Assembly (NCBI GenBank): GCA_902597095.1
Contig: CACJWK010000007.1
Coordinates: forward strand, 28,038-92,037
Origin: an uncultured Pseudohongiella sp.
GTDB taxonomy: Bacteria > Pseudomonadota > Gammaproteobacteria > Pseudomonadales > Pseudohongiellaceae
Length of the DNA stretch: 64,000 bases
Direction of reading: 5' to 3'
The notes below the pieces were generated by a model. That model made no database searches and was not told the origin of the DNA. It saw only the letters and a program-made list of their open reading frames with translations. Shown here one piece after another: positions 1 to 8,721 of the stretch. Each line of letters begins with the position of its first letter. The stretch's first letter is position 1. The position numbers and the translations under genes were made by a program.

Positions 1-121
1 GCAACAGACGCAGCGCCTCCGAGTTCGTCGAATCGACGCGCTCATGAGTGTCCACCCGCTCGAGCGGCAACTGGTGCAGCAAGTCCCTGTAAACTGAATG
101 ATCCACGGGTAATTTTAACAC
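1..121 (-). CDS. Possible 5' end of a biotin-protein ligase (BirA-like), partial
   Basis: The minus strand is open from a GTG at 121, directly after an in-frame TGA, to the left edge (about 40 codons). The translation ends with DSTNSEALRLL. The D-S-T-N motif followed by a short helix is the usual opening of the BirA catalytic domain, which makes biotinyl-AMP and transfers biotin to acetyl-CoA carboxylase. If so, this is a short form without the N-terminal DNA-binding domain. No good ribosome site precedes the GTG; a second GTG lies at 106. The glycine-rich biotin-binding loop would lie outside the window, so the call rests on one motif. Confidence 0.42.
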   Translation of the reverse strand, partial: MLKLPVDHSVYRDLLHQLPLERVDTHERVDSTNSEALRLL

Positions 122-135
122 TCATCAAAAGCACA

Positions 136-178
136 AAAGGAGCAGATCCATGTGCCATACACACCGATCCGCTCCTTT
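136..178 (-). terminator. Hairpin terminator downstream of the CstA-like gene
   Basis: The arms AAAGGAGC-a-GATC (136-148) and GATC-c-GCTCCTTT (166-178) pair with one mismatch around a 17-base loop. On the minus strand the stem is followed by a T-rich tract, as expected for termination of the leftward gene that ends at 238. Confidence 0.6.
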
Positions 179-237
179 GTGGAACTGTCTTCTCAGCCCC
201 GTCACCGACGCTTGCTGTCGGAGACCGGAACCCTAAA

Positions 238-1965
238 TCAGTCGCCTGAGGACGCTGAGCCCGCTTCTTCCGGATCTCCTAGACCATCACCACTTCGCAG
301 TTTAGAAATGACGGACATGGCCTCAAGCATAACCATCACACTTACCACCATCACCGCTAGGTTAAGGGCAACCAGCAGCCAGCGCTCCGTTTGGAAGTAA
401 TCGATCAGGTACCATACACTTGCCCAGAAAGCCATAAAAATAATGAACACCATGGGCGCAAGTGTGAAAATTGCGGGTCGACCAAGCTTCATCAGATAGA
501 TTGACACAATCAGCAAGGTCAAACTGGCAAGAATCTGGTTGGTCGCACCAAAAACCGGCCAAATTAGGTTGCCACCATCTCCCGGATAATTGCCTGCGGT
601 CACCCCGAATGCCAGCAGCAAACAGAAGCCCACCCCGATCAAGGTTGAGATGTAGTTATTCTTCAGTGGCGGGATATTGTAGATCGCACCCCATTCCTGA
701 ACGATATAACGCTGCAACCTTAGTCCTGCATCCATGGTCGTGCCGGCGAACAGGACCACCATGGTTGCCAGCATGGTCTGCGAGAAAGCCTCGGGAATTC
801 CCCAACCTGTTGAGATCAGAGCGGCTCCGCCCTCGATAAATCCCTTCTGGCCAGGACCACCGCTAAAGCTGGTGTAAATCGCCGTCCAGTCTGCCGCGTT
901 GGCTGCATAGAGCGACCCTGTGACCGCCACAATGGTGATCAGCGCGAGCGATCCTTCACCGAGTGCACCGAGATAGCCAACAAAGCGGGCATCCTTTTCA
1001 TTATTCAGCTGTTTCGAACTGGTTCCTGACGACACAATACCGTGAAATCCGGAAAGCGCCCCACAGGCAATCGTTACAAACAGTATAGGGAATAAAGGTG
1101 GTGTGCCTTCGGCGAGGTTCGGATTGAATGCTGGAGCGGACACCGAAGGCATCGCCAGCAGCACGGCTCCGTACATGACAACAAGCCCGATCACGAGCTG
1201 TGCACCATTAATGTAGTCGCGCGGTTGCAACAGCAACCAAACCGGCAACATCGAGGCAATACCGGCATAAATAAATAAAATAATAATCCAGTTACCGTTG
1301 GGGCCCAGTAGAAATTCCGGATCGTCCGTGCCGGGCAGATAGAGTGGCGTGACGCTGCCAACCCAGATGGTGAAATATAAAATCACCACGCCGATTACCG
1401 ACACCGCCAGTAGATTGACCTTTCGACGAATCAGAATGCCCACGCAGATGGCGACAGGTATCGCGGCCCAAGCGGGAAAGACCGAGGTCGGAAAGATCAC
1501 CATGTCCGTCGCGATGATCGTGCTGAACACCGCGTTCACTAACATAAGCAACAGGAAAATTACCACCATGAACAGCGCTCGCGTGCGAGTGCCAATAACG
1601 CTCTCTGAGAGAGCCCCGATTGATTTGGCGTCATGCCGGCTGCTCGCCCAAAGCGCACCGAAATCGTGAACTCCGGCGAAAAAGATAGAACCGAAAGTGA
1701 CCCAAAGGACGGCGGGCGCCCAGCCCCAATAAACCGCGAGGGCAGGACCTGCAATCGGTGCTGCGCCGGCAACAGCGGTAAAATGCGAACCCCACAGCAC
1801 AAACTTGTTAGTAGGAACATAGTCCACGCCATCGTTGAAACGGTGCGCTGGAGTCTCGTAGTTCGGATCAAGGCGATAAATTTTTTCGGCAATAAATTTA
1901 GAGTAGACAAACCATCCGAATGTAAACCCAACGAGACCAAATAAGACAATAAAGATCGAGGACAT
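238..1965 (-). CDS. CstA-family carbon starvation / peptide-pyruvate transporter
   Basis: A 575-residue, almost entirely hydrophobic protein with about 15 likely membrane segments. The N-terminal stretch with RLDPNYETPAHRFNDGVDYV, followed by NKFVLWGSHF and a GAAPIAGPALA loop, is typical of the CstA family (CstA/BtsT), inner-membrane carriers for peptides or pyruvate induced on carbon limitation. E. coli CstA is about 700 residues, so this is one of the shorter members, with a reduced C-terminal region. The ATG at 1965 has a GGAGAG ribosome site just upstream. It is transcribed alone and ends at a hairpin at 136-178. The substrate cannot be told from sequence. Confidence 0.88.
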   Translation of the reverse strand: MSSIFIVLFGLVGFTFGWFVYSKFIAEKIYRLDPNYETPAHRFNDGVDYVPTNKFVLWGSHFTAVAGAAPIAGPALAVYWGWAPAVLWVTFGSIFFAGVHDFGALWASSRHDAKSIGALSESVIGTRTRALFMVVIFLLLMLVNAVFSTIIATDMVIFPTSVFPAWAAIPVAICVGILIRRKVNLLAVSVIGVVILYFTIWVGSVTPLYLPGTDDPEFLLGPNGNWIIILFIYAGIASMLPVWLLLQPRDYINGAQLVIGLVVMYGAVLLAMPSVSAPAFNPNLAEGTPPLFPILFVTIACGALSGFHGIVSSGTSSKQLNNEKDARFVGYLGALGEGSLALITIVAVTGSLYAANAADWTAIYTSFSGGPGQKGFIEGGAALISTGWGIPEAFSQTMLATMVVLFAGTTMDAGLRLQRYIVQEWGAIYNIPPLKNNYISTLIGVGFCLLLAFGVTAGNYPGDGGNLIWPVFGATNQILASLTLLIVSIYLMKLGRPAIFTLAPMVFIIFMAFWASVWYLIDYFQTERWLLVALNLAVMVVSVMVMLEAMSVISKLRSGDGLGDPEEAGSASSGD

Positions 1966-2196
1966 AGAGCACTCTCCCGACTTGTTATTATTAATTATTC
2001 AGGTGAGATCATACCAATATTGCGGGGGCGGGGCCAAGCGATAAATAGGACAGAGACCTAACAAATTCAAAGGCTTGCGCCGCCCTGACCGACAGACAAA
2101 CTGTGCCGCCGCGAGTCGAGCCACCTCTGGAGCGCGCTTTCTCTCAGCACGGTTCACCCTTACCATGAAGCACTTCCGGCGCTCCGCTTTGGCAAG

Positions 2197-3564
2197 CTAG
2201 GACTCGGGCTCACTGCTGAGCCTGTCGCCGGGCCCGTAAGTGGAAAAGCTGCCAATCAGAGAAAACCGCCTAAAGAGTTCATACATACCCCAGAGCACTC
2301 CGATCACAACGATCAGCAACATGCCCCAGCGCATCAAGGCCGCGAGAAATATCCCATCCATTACTGGCGCCTGATAGCTGAACTGGGACAACTGCCCTCC
2401 TCGATCAAGCATCCAATGCCAGGCGCTGTGGGCAAGCAAGGCGGACAACAGAATCGCTCCAATGCGCTCATCAACCAAATATTTGAACAAAAGGTTGAGA
2501 ATCGGAATAACCAGAATTAGTATCAGCAGCTGCCCAAGTTCTACCCCGATGTTAAATGCCAGCAGAGATGAAAAGAGATGCCCTCCAGCGAACTGCAGGG
2601 TTTCACTGAATAAAAAGGAAAAGCCGAACCCATGAATCAAACCGAATCCGAACGTTACGATCCAACGGTGCTCCAGTTTGGCACCGACAATGTTTTCAAA
2701 GGCCATATAAACAATTGAGAGCGCAATCAGTGTCTCGATGAGCGGCGGAAACCAGAGCACATTCGGCGCCAGACCGAACGCTGAACTGATCAGCGTGATG
2801 GAATGCGCGATGGTAAACGAGGTGACAACCGGAATCAGGGCTCTGACACGACGCAGCGGTATGACCAGACAAAACAGAAACAGAAGATGATCGATACCTT
2901 CGAGAATGTGCAGAAACCCCATCTCGACAAATCGCAAGGCTGCCTGATGCCAGCGAGGGTCAAGCTCAACAAGGCCGGGATTGCCAAGGTAGTTGAAAAC
3001 TCTTTCAGCACCTGTCGGAACAAGAAACCTCAGCACGGTCGTTGTCTCTTCTGACAGAGTGCCCAGCTCCGGGTTCACGGAAAATTGCGAATCTTCAGAG
3101 TCGATCGGGTAGGTCACCAGAATGTCCAGCACACCTTGGCGCCAGAACAAGTTGACATCATCATCCAGGGGCTCCGAAAGGATGTTTTCCATCGCGGTCT
3201 CAAAGTCGCGGAAAGTTCGATTCGAGGGCAGAGAAACCCGGGTCGTGACCAATTCCTTTTCAGTCAGCTCGACCCCATTTTCGAAAAAATTAATGGAATC
3301 AGTAATGTAGACGCGGGCAGCCTCCTCCTGGGCCGACTCGGCTCCGGATATCTGCAGATAGCCGGGCCCCCGCAAAGGAAACACAATCTCGCTGAGTGCC
3401 TCCATGGGGACTCTCAGCAAGGCGGTCAGCTCATTTCCGGCTGGTTTCACGAATGCGTAGACGGTCACCCGCGATGGAATATCATGGGCATGGGTCGCTG
3501 AAGACCATCCCACAGCGGCAGCCAGCAGTACCAAACACTCAGCAAAGCGCCGTATTCGCTTCAT
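2197..3564 (-). CDS. HupE/UreJ-like exported membrane protein
   Basis: About 455 residues from the ATG at 3564, which begins a clear signal peptide ending THA; a longer frame starts at 3609 but adds a non-signal extension. The first half (after residue 25) is a periplasmic beta-rich domain without recognised motifs. The C-terminal part has about six membrane segments with histidine motifs HILEGIDHLLF, FTIAHSITL and GLIHGFGFS, which mark the HupE/UreJ_2 family. Classical HupE/UreJ proteins are nickel permeases; this longer subfamily has no settled function and may carry a metal such as nickel, cobalt or copper. It stands alone, divergent from the beta-propeller gene at 3816. Confidence 0.75.
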   Translation of the reverse strand: MKRIRRFAECLVLLAAAVGWSSATHAHDIPSRVTVYAFVKPAGNELTALLRVPMEALSEIVFPLRGPGYLQISGAESAQEEAARVYITDSINFFENGVELTEKELVTTRVSLPSNRTFRDFETAMENILSEPLDDDVNLFWRQGVLDILVTYPIDSEDSQFSVNPELGTLSEETTTVLRFLVPTGAERVFNYLGNPGLVELDPRWHQAALRFVEMGFLHILEGIDHLLFLFCLVIPLRRVRALIPVVTSFTIAHSITLISSAFGLAPNVLWFPPLIETLIALSIVYMAFENIVGAKLEHRWIVTFGFGLIHGFGFSFLFSETLQFAGGHLFSSLLAFNIGVELGQLLILILVIPILNLLFKYLVDERIGAILLSALLAHSAWHWMLDRGGQLSQFSYQAPVMDGIFLAALMRWGMLLIVVIGVLWGMYELFRRFSLIGSFSTYGPGDRLSSEPES

Positions 3565-3727
3565 CCTATTCCCTAAAATGGTTGTCTTACTTATATTTTT
3601 TCTATTCATTACAGATACTTATGAAAAATATGCCGCAGCAGGGTAGCCGGAGATAACTCGCCGCGCAACAGTGTGATAATGGACTGTTACAAATTCTTAC
3701 AAGTCTACGTGGGATAAAGAAGAGCGT

Positions 3728-3760
3728 GAGTATACTGTCTGCTCCTAAGTCAGTATACTC
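3728..3760. promoter_or_regulatory. Paired AGTATACT palindromes (candidate operator)
   Basis: GAGTATACTG (3728-3737) and CAGTATACTC (3751-3760) form a perfect 10-base inverted repeat with a 13-base spacer. Each arm itself contains the 8-base palindrome AGTATACT, and the two centres are 23 bases apart, about two helical turns. They sit 56-88 bases before the ATG of the PAL-like gene. This arrangement suits two dimers of a regulator; GTATAC cores are seen in some GntR-family operators. The identity of the regulator is unknown. Confidence 0.55.
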
Positions 3761-3763
3761 GGC

Positions 3764-3794
3764 CCTTGCCGTGTGCATTGACTGCCTGGCAAGG
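3764..3794 (+). promoter_or_regulatory. 5' leader hairpin before the PAL-like gene
   Basis: CCTTGCC (3764-3770) and GGCAAGG (3788-3794) can pair across a 17-base loop just before the ribosome site (AGGAG near 3805) of the gene at 3816. It could affect mRNA stability or translation. No known riboswitch pattern is visible. Confidence 0.3.
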
Positions 3795-3815
3795 TAGAAA
3801 AATAGGAGAAGAAAA

Positions 3816-5012
3816 ATGATAAACAAGAAACTGGCGATCGGCTCATTCCTGACAGTAAGCTTGGTTGCGCTGGGAATCGGTCAATCAAAGCTTCAGGACC
3901 CTACCATTGCAGCCAGCAATGACGTAATGGCCCCGGCCTTCCTGGTAGACCCGCTGTGGCCCAAGCCACTCCCCAATCACTGGATCACCGGTAACACCAT
4001 TGGTGTGGATGTGGATGACAGAGATCACATCTTTACGGTACACAGAAATACTGAAAACATGTTCGGTGGACGCACTGAAATCGGACTGGCACTCGGCGTG
4101 GCAGAATGCTGCACACCGGCACCTCCTATTCTTGAATACGACATCGAAGGCAACCTGATCAACGCGTGGGGCGGTCCGGTCGAGGGAGCCCCTTACCAGT
4201 GGCCGGAGTCAAACCACGGCATCGAAGTCGCTGCCAACGGTGACGTCTGGATTGGTGGCAACGGCGGTCCTGATTCTCACGTGCTGGTTTTCACACGGGA
4301 CGGCGAATACATTCGAACGGTCGGAGTTCCCGGCGAGGAATTCGACAGCAACAGTACAACTGCATTTGGCCGCGTTGCCGAAATCGCCATCGATGAAGAC
4401 GCCGGTGAAGCCTACTTTGCCGACGGCTACGTCAACAAGCGGGTTGCCGTGGTCGACGTGGCGACCGGTGCGTTCAAGCGTTACTGGGGCGCCTACGGCA
4501 GCACGGACATAGACGACGACGCCGATGACACCTACACTCCAGGTCAACCGGGTCCGGACGTTTTCCGCGGGCCAGTTCACTGCGCAGAGCCTTCCAATGA
4601 CGGCCTGATTTATGTGTGCGACCGAGGAGCTGACCGGGTGCAGATTTTCCGCCCCGACGGAACCTTCGTGAGCGAACATATCTACAACCCGGCAACGCTT
4701 GCTCAGGGATCTACCTGGGATATCGCTTTCTCACCGGATGAAGATCAGGAATTCATCTACCTGGCAGATGGTCAGAATTTCAAGATCTCCATTATCGATC
4801 GTGCGTCAATGGAGGTACTGTACACCTTCGGTGACGGTGGCCGTCAGCCTGGACTGTTCTACGCACCGCATAGCATTGCCACGGATTCCGAGGGTAACAT
4901 CTACACCACGGAGACCTATGAAGGTAAGCGCGTACAGAAGTTCCTGTATCAGGGTATGCGCCCGGTCACCGTCAGAGACCGCGCACCAACCTGGCCAGCT
5001 TCAGAGCTGTAA
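3816..5012 (+). CDS. Exported NHL beta-propeller, peptidylglycine lyase (PAL)-like
   Basis: 398 residues with an N-terminal signal/anchor (residues 1-24) and NHL-type propeller blades. Eukaryotic PAL cleaves peptidyl-alpha-hydroxyglycine to amidated peptide plus glyoxylate, using zinc held by three histidines with a nearby Tyr and Arg. By eye all have counterparts: H76 in TVHRNTENMF (PAL H585 context FHRGDHVW), Y205 in DGYVNKR (Y654, DGYCNSR), H255 in GPVHCAE (H690, VPHS), R270 in CDRGADRVQ (R706, ADRENGRIQ) and H352 in APHSIA (H786, MPHDI). The H255-H352 spacing is 97 against 96. A pair of Cys (ECC near residue 94) lies in an insertion. It is monocistronic, with a paired operator-like repeat upstream and a terminator downstream. 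The real substrate is unknown; many bacterial NHL proteins share this fold without PAL activity. Confidence 0.72.
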   Translation: MINKKLAIGSFLTVSLVALGIGQSKLQDPTIAASNDVMAPAFLVDPLWPKPLPNHWITGNTIGVDVDDRDHIFTVHRNTENMFGGRTEIGLALGVAECCTPAPPILEYDIEGNLINAWGGPVEGAPYQWPESNHGIEVAANGDVWIGGNGGPDSHVLVFTRDGEYIRTVGVPGEEFDSNSTTAFGRVAEIAIDEDAGEAYFADGYVNKRVAVVDVATGAFKRYWGAYGSTDIDDDADDTYTPGQPGPDVFRGPVHCAEPSNDGLIYVCDRGADRVQIFRPDGTFVSEHIYNPATLAQGSTWDIAFSPDEDQEFIYLADGQNFKISIIDRASMEVLYTFGDGGRQPGLFYAPHSIATDSEGNIYTTETYEGKRVQKFLYQGMRPVTVRDRAPTWPASEL

Positions 5013-5034
5013 GCCACAGCCAGACCGGCTTAAC

Positions 5035-5070
5035 AAAGCCCGGTTCTCTGTCGCGAGAGCCGGGCTTTTT
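5035..5070 (+). terminator. Rho-independent terminator after the PAL-like gene
   Basis: AAAGCCCGG (5035-5043) pairs with CCGGGCTTT (5060-5068), with an inner CTCT/AGAG extension, and is followed by a T-run. Confidence 0.9.
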
Positions 5071-5223
5071 CATGCCTTCAATCCGGATTAGAAAACTGAT
5101 ACCGAGATAATCTTTTCAGTCAAAAACGATCGATGCCCGTGGGTGCAAGCCTTGAACACTCGAGACTCAGGAATTATTCTCACTGATAACAGATTCGCCT
5201 GCCGCATGAGCCGAGGGACTTTC

Positions 5224-5763
5224 ATGACCAGACTTACTTTCACCTTTTTGCTGTGCCTCAGCTCATTTGATCTGAAACCGGTGGTAGCTGATGAGCTGAC
5301 TATTGACTTCACGTACGGGCGCAATGTGAATATTGGCAGTATCAGCCCGAGCCTGCATTTAGCGCCTTTCGCTGACGAGCGTGGTCTTGCAGATCCAAAT
5401 ACCATTGTCGGAGAAGATCGGGCACAGTTGCCTCTGGCAGATCTGATCAGAGACGCCTTCGAGCAGGGCTTCAACAAGGGCGGTGTCGAATTTGTGGACG
5501 AGGGTGCTGACATGGAAATTGTCGGCACTTTGCTCAGCTCTGAACTGGAAACTGTTGACAGAGCAGGAGTTCCCACCCTACAGCTCACCATTCGCACTGG
5601 CATTGAGCTTCGCGGCGGTGGCCGCATCATCTGGTCGACCACGCTGTTCGGGCGCGGGCGCGTTCCGGTGGAGGAAGGCCTTGGCAGTGCGGTCAATGCC
5701 TCACTTGAGCGACTGGTGCGCGAGCTTTTACGAGACGACTATTTCCTGCTCGAGCTGGAATAA
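5224..5763 (+). CDS. Small exported protein of unknown function
   Basis: About 179 residues from the ATG at 5224, which starts a signal peptide (MTRLTFTFLLCLSSF..) cleaved near VADE; the frame opens at 5143 but the upstream part is not protein-like. The mature part alternates strands and helices: an early LHLAPFADERGLADP stretch, a middle MEIVGTLLSSELE segment, and a C-terminal helix ASLERLVRELLRDDYFLLELE. This layout resembles small periplasmic or outer-membrane-associated proteins that bind a partner (YajG-like), but there is no lipobox cysteine and I do not recognise the family. It converges with the nuclease-like gene ending at 5774, with only 10 bases between them. Confidence 0.6.
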   Translation: MTRLTFTFLLCLSSFDLKPVVADELTIDFTYGRNVNIGSISPSLHLAPFADERGLADPNTIVGEDRAQLPLADLIRDAFEQGFNKGGVEFVDEGADMEIVGTLLSSELETVDRAGVPTLQLTIRTGIELRGGGRIIWSTTLFGRGRVPVEEGLGSAVNASLERLVRELLRDDYFLLELE

Positions 5764-5773
5764 CATCGGAAAT

Positions 5774-6568
5774 TCAGCTGCGGCAGCCGAGCATGGGATA
5801 CAGCGACAGTTCAACTTCCTCCGTTGCCGCCGGAAAAAAATCCAACCCGCTCAGCGCTTCTATCTCTTCAATGCCAGCACGCAAGTCGCAGTGGTGAACG
5901 TGCACTGCAGTGTCTTGCGGAAAAAGAAACGCAGCGGCACGTGCGTCTTCTGTTAGCACAATTTTAAAAAATTTGTCCGGTATACGATACCCACTGTCTT
6001 CTGTCAGTAGCCTTGGTTCCGCCTCAGGGTCAAAGATCGCTCCAGTATAGACATAAACCGCTGCTTCACGATTCACCAAATTTCGAAGCGACCAGTCAAG
6101 CCCGTACCAGGCTCCCTGACTCAGACTACGGCTGCGCACCGTGGCGTTCGAGGCAAAGTTGACTTCACGCCAGTAGGGAGTTCCCGCAAAGCTGACCAGT
6201 GGCACATGTTGTGACCGCACGTATTCCTGCTCCGCCAGCGCCGCGAAATCTGCAGCGGTAAGCGATTCCGAAACCCAATCATCCCGGATGAGATCGCGCG
6301 ATAAACTGGAAGCAATGCCAATCGACCCGGGCGTCACTTGATACGCTGCCCAGACTGCCGATTTCCTGCCCTCGTCATACGACAAGGTGTAGACCGATCT
6401 CACCAGAATCTGGTTGCCGCTGGAACCTTCCGGGCATCCGAACAGGCAGTGGCCGAACCGATAGATCTGCGCCTGAGCGGGAAGGGTCAACACGCCAGCC
6501 ATCATAAGGGCACAAGCCTTACCCGAACGCAGGAAGTTGTGGCTCAAAACGCGCTTCAATGGGAACAT
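5774..6568 (-). CDS. Exported DNA/RNA non-specific endonuclease-fold protein, active site degenerate
   Basis: About 264 residues from the ATG at 6568, with a signal peptide ending PAQAQ. The body follows the Serratia-type nuclease (Endonuclease_NS) plan: a YTLSYDEGRKSAVWAAYQV segment, a catalytic region, an SN..QGAW region, and a VYVYTGAIF strand. The DRGH catalytic motif reads RSQH, keeping only the histidine (H121). The metal-binding Asn of LNQGAW is Ser (S150) in LSQGAW, and the following Glu is Asp (D158). The H-to-metal-ligand spacing (29) and N-to-E spacing (8) fit the family, so the alignment is sound. It is probably inactive as a nuclease or has changed its chemistry. Divergent from the PHM-like gene at 6940. 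Confidence 0.65.
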   Translation of the reverse strand: MFPLKRVLSHNFLRSGKACALMMAGVLTLPAQAQIYRFGHCLFGCPEGSSGNQILVRSVYTLSYDEGRKSAVWAAYQVTPGSIGIASSLSRDLIRDDWVSESLTAADFAALAEQEYVRSQHVPLVSFAGTPYWREVNFASNATVRSRSLSQGAWYGLDWSLRNLVNREAAVYVYTGAIFDPEAEPRLLTEDSGYRIPDKFFKIVLTEDARAAAFLFPQDTAVHVHHCDLRAGIEEIEALSGLDFFPAATEEVELSLYPMLGCRS

Positions 6569-6939
6569 GGTTGGGTTGGCAGTATCCTGGTTGACTAGCT
6601 CTATTCTCGCACTTCTGCAGCCCGGATCGAAGCACCAAAAGGTCAGCGATGAAAGCAGGTTAGGCTCTACTGCCCGCGACCGGCCCGGCAAATCTCAAGC
6701 CGTTGCCGGTGCACTAATACGCCATTATTTCTGAAGGCCCCCCTCAGAGTGCCTTGTGGTTGATGGCGATCCTCTCTAATGAACCCGCTTGAAACCGGCG
6801 CAAAGCCTGCGTAATCGGCGGAAAAATCTGCTCAATTATTCAAATTAAAGGACTTTTTAATTTTCAGGATGCCCAGTCATCGCTTCGAGCCTACACTTCG
6901 TACCTGCAATATATCCTGCAAGTAGCTTAGGAGATCAAC
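6569..6939. other. Divergent intergenic region, no gene seen
   Basis: This 371-base stretch separates the divergent nuclease-like and PHM-like genes. I see no convincing gene; the short frames in it lack a ribosome site or protein character. An AT-rich segment around 6830-6870 could hold a promoter. A direct repeat TGCAA (6905-6909 and 6917-6921) lies just before the ribosome site (AGGAG near 6930) of the gene at 6940. Confidence 0.5.
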
Positions 6940-8670
6940 ATGCGTACAGTTTCATTCCTGCTCGGATTGGCTGCGGTTTTTGCTGCAGCGACCTTGGCAA
7001 GCATCCCGGTCAGTGCGGGCGAGCGCATCAGTGACTTTTCACTGATCGATCAGCACGGAAAATTCTTTCAGCTGAGTCGTCAGGCTAATTTTGATGCCAT
7101 CGTGTTCATGGCCCATGAGGACAGCAGAGACGTTCGTCGTGCGGCCTCAGACCTGGCCGACCTCAGCACGCAGTTCGAAGGGCAAAACGTCGGCTTTTAC
7201 TTCATCAACTCTACCGGTGAAACGGACAAGGCAGAAATTCGGGAATCTGCAGATGATGCAGATATCAAGCTGCCAGTTCTGATGGATGAGACACAGTTAG
7301 TGGCCCGCGAACTCGGCATTGAGCGCGCAACCGACGTAGTCATTCTTGACCCGACCGCGCTTGAGCTGGTCTTCCACGGAGCGCTCAATGATCGCTGGGC
7401 TGAGGACACCAGGTCGCGACGGGCTTCAGATCATTATGCAGCTGACGCGCTCAGCCAGTTTCTGGCAGGCGAGTCCGTCACCGCCAGACAGACCTCATCG
7501 AAGGGCGACGCAATCACTGTGGCAGCTGTCAAAGACATTTCCTACGCCAATGACGTCGCGCCCATTCTGAAAGAGCGCTGCGTGAGCTGCCACATGGAAG
7601 GTGGAATCGCACCCTTCGCCATGAACAGCCACCAGATGGTCCAGGGCTGGTCTCCCATGATCCGCGAGGTTCTCTACACCAAGCGCATGCCTCCGGGCCA
7701 GATTGATAACGAGTACGTTCACGACTTTCGCGATGTTGCTCACATTACGGTTGAAGAGACCCAGACATTGGTTAACTGGATCGAGAACGGGGCGAAAAAC
7801 ACAGACGACGCCGATCCGCTCGCCGAATATTCTCCTGAGCTGGTAAAGTGGGCCTACGGTGAGCCGGACATGGTGATTCCGGTTCCTCCTCAGCAGATCC
7901 CGGCGACCGGAATTCAGGACTATCGCAACATACCGGTTGCGCTGGATCTCGAAGAAGATATCTGGGTCAAGGCGATCGAGTTTGAAGCAGGCGATCCAAC
8001 CGTTCTTCACCACATCATCGCTTTTGCCTACGGTCCCGACGGTATGAACCAGTTTGAGATTCTCAATCAAGGGATTGGGCTGGGTGCCTATGCGCCGGGC
8101 AACGAAATCAACACCTACCCAGAGAATTCGGGCTTCCCGCTTAAGGCCGGTGGAGGGCTCTTCCTCCAGCTTCACTACACCACCTCTGGGAAAGAAACGA
8201 CAGATGCCTCTGAGATCGCACTCTATTTGTGGGATGAAGAGCCAGAGCGTCAGGTTCTGGGCGGATCTGCCGCGGACTTGGATATCAACATCCCACCGTT
8301 CGCACAGCGCCACGAGATGGTTGCCACAGCAAAGTTCAGAAAGGATTCCTACATCACCATGCTCGGTCCCCACATGCACTACCGGGGCCATGACGCCAAT
8401 TTCACTCTGGCCTATCCAGACGGCTCGAGTGAAGAAGTGCTGAACGTTCCGAACTACCAGTTCAACTGGCAGAAGGTGTACGACTTTAAAGAACCCAAGT
8501 TTGTGCCGGCAGGGACCGAAATGGTATTTACCGGCACGTTTGACAATTCCGAATTCAATCCGTCTAACCCGGACGCCTCGCAAACCCTGTCATGGGGTGA
8601 ACAGACCTGGCAGGAAATGTTTTTCGGTTTCTACCGCTACGTTGAAGCTGGTAATCCAGGCGGCGAATAG
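6940..8670 (+). CDS. Redoxin-cytochrome c-PHM-like copper monooxygenase fusion, exported
   Basis: 576 residues in four parts: signal peptide (1-26); a thioredoxin/AhpC-like domain (about 28-175) whose active-site position reads AHEDSRD, without cysteines; a c-type heme domain with CVSCH (C214, C217, H218); and a copper type II ascorbate-dependent monooxygenase-like module. The six PHM copper ligands all have counterparts: H357-H358 (VLHH) and H412 (LQLHY) for CuH, H478-H480 (PHMHYRG) and M560 (WQEMFFGFYRY) for CuM. Known relatives hydroxylate C-H bonds with O2; here the heme may deliver electrons instead of ascorbate, which is inference. Good AGGAG ribosome site; it is transcribed alone and ends at a strong terminator. 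Paralogue at 30970-32664. Confidence 0.85.
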   Translation: MRTVSFLLGLAAVFAAATLASIPVSAGERISDFSLIDQHGKFFQLSRQANFDAIVFMAHEDSRDVRRAASDLADLSTQFEGQNVGFYFINSTGETDKAEIRESADDADIKLPVLMDETQLVARELGIERATDVVILDPTALELVFHGALNDRWAEDTRSRRASDHYAADALSQFLAGESVTARQTSSKGDAITVAAVKDISYANDVAPILKERCVSCHMEGGIAPFAMNSHQMVQGWSPMIREVLYTKRMPPGQIDNEYVHDFRDVAHITVEETQTLVNWIENGAKNTDDADPLAEYSPELVKWAYGEPDMVIPVPPQQIPATGIQDYRNIPVALDLEEDIWVKAIEFEAGDPTVLHHIIAFAYGPDGMNQFEILNQGIGLGAYAPGNEINTYPENSGFPLKAGGGLFLQLHYTTSGKETTDASEIALYLWDEEPERQVLGGSAADLDINIPPFAQRHEMVATAKFRKDSYITMLGPHMHYRGHDANFTLAYPDGSSEEVLNVPNYQFNWQKVYDFKEPKFVPAGTEMVFTGTFDNSEFNPSNPDASQTLSWGEQTWQEMFFGFYRYVEAGNPGGE

Positions 8671-8686
8671 ACCTACCCTCGACACT

Positions 8687-8721
8687 AAAAACCCGGCCGC
8701 GTCACGCAGCCGGGTTTTTTT
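8687..8721 (+). terminator. Rho-independent terminator after the first PHM-like gene
   Basis: AAAACCCGGC (8687-8696) pairs with GCCGGGTTTT (8709-8718), followed by more Ts. Confidence 0.9.

Noticed and set aside
2131..2178. GGAGCGC/GCGCTCC pair downstream of the HupE-like gene
   Set aside because: Seven-base arms separated by about 34 bases and no T-run.
7495..8583. A 362-codon minus-strand frame inside the first PHM-like gene
   Set aside because: It is antisense to a gene with clear heme and copper motifs, and its translation has no recognisable domain; a codon-bias shadow.
3816..8670. Claim that this locus performs true peptide C-terminal amidation
   Set aside because: Residue conservation supports the folds and metals only; the genes are separate units, no peptide substrate is encoded, and bacterial relatives have no shown amidation activity.
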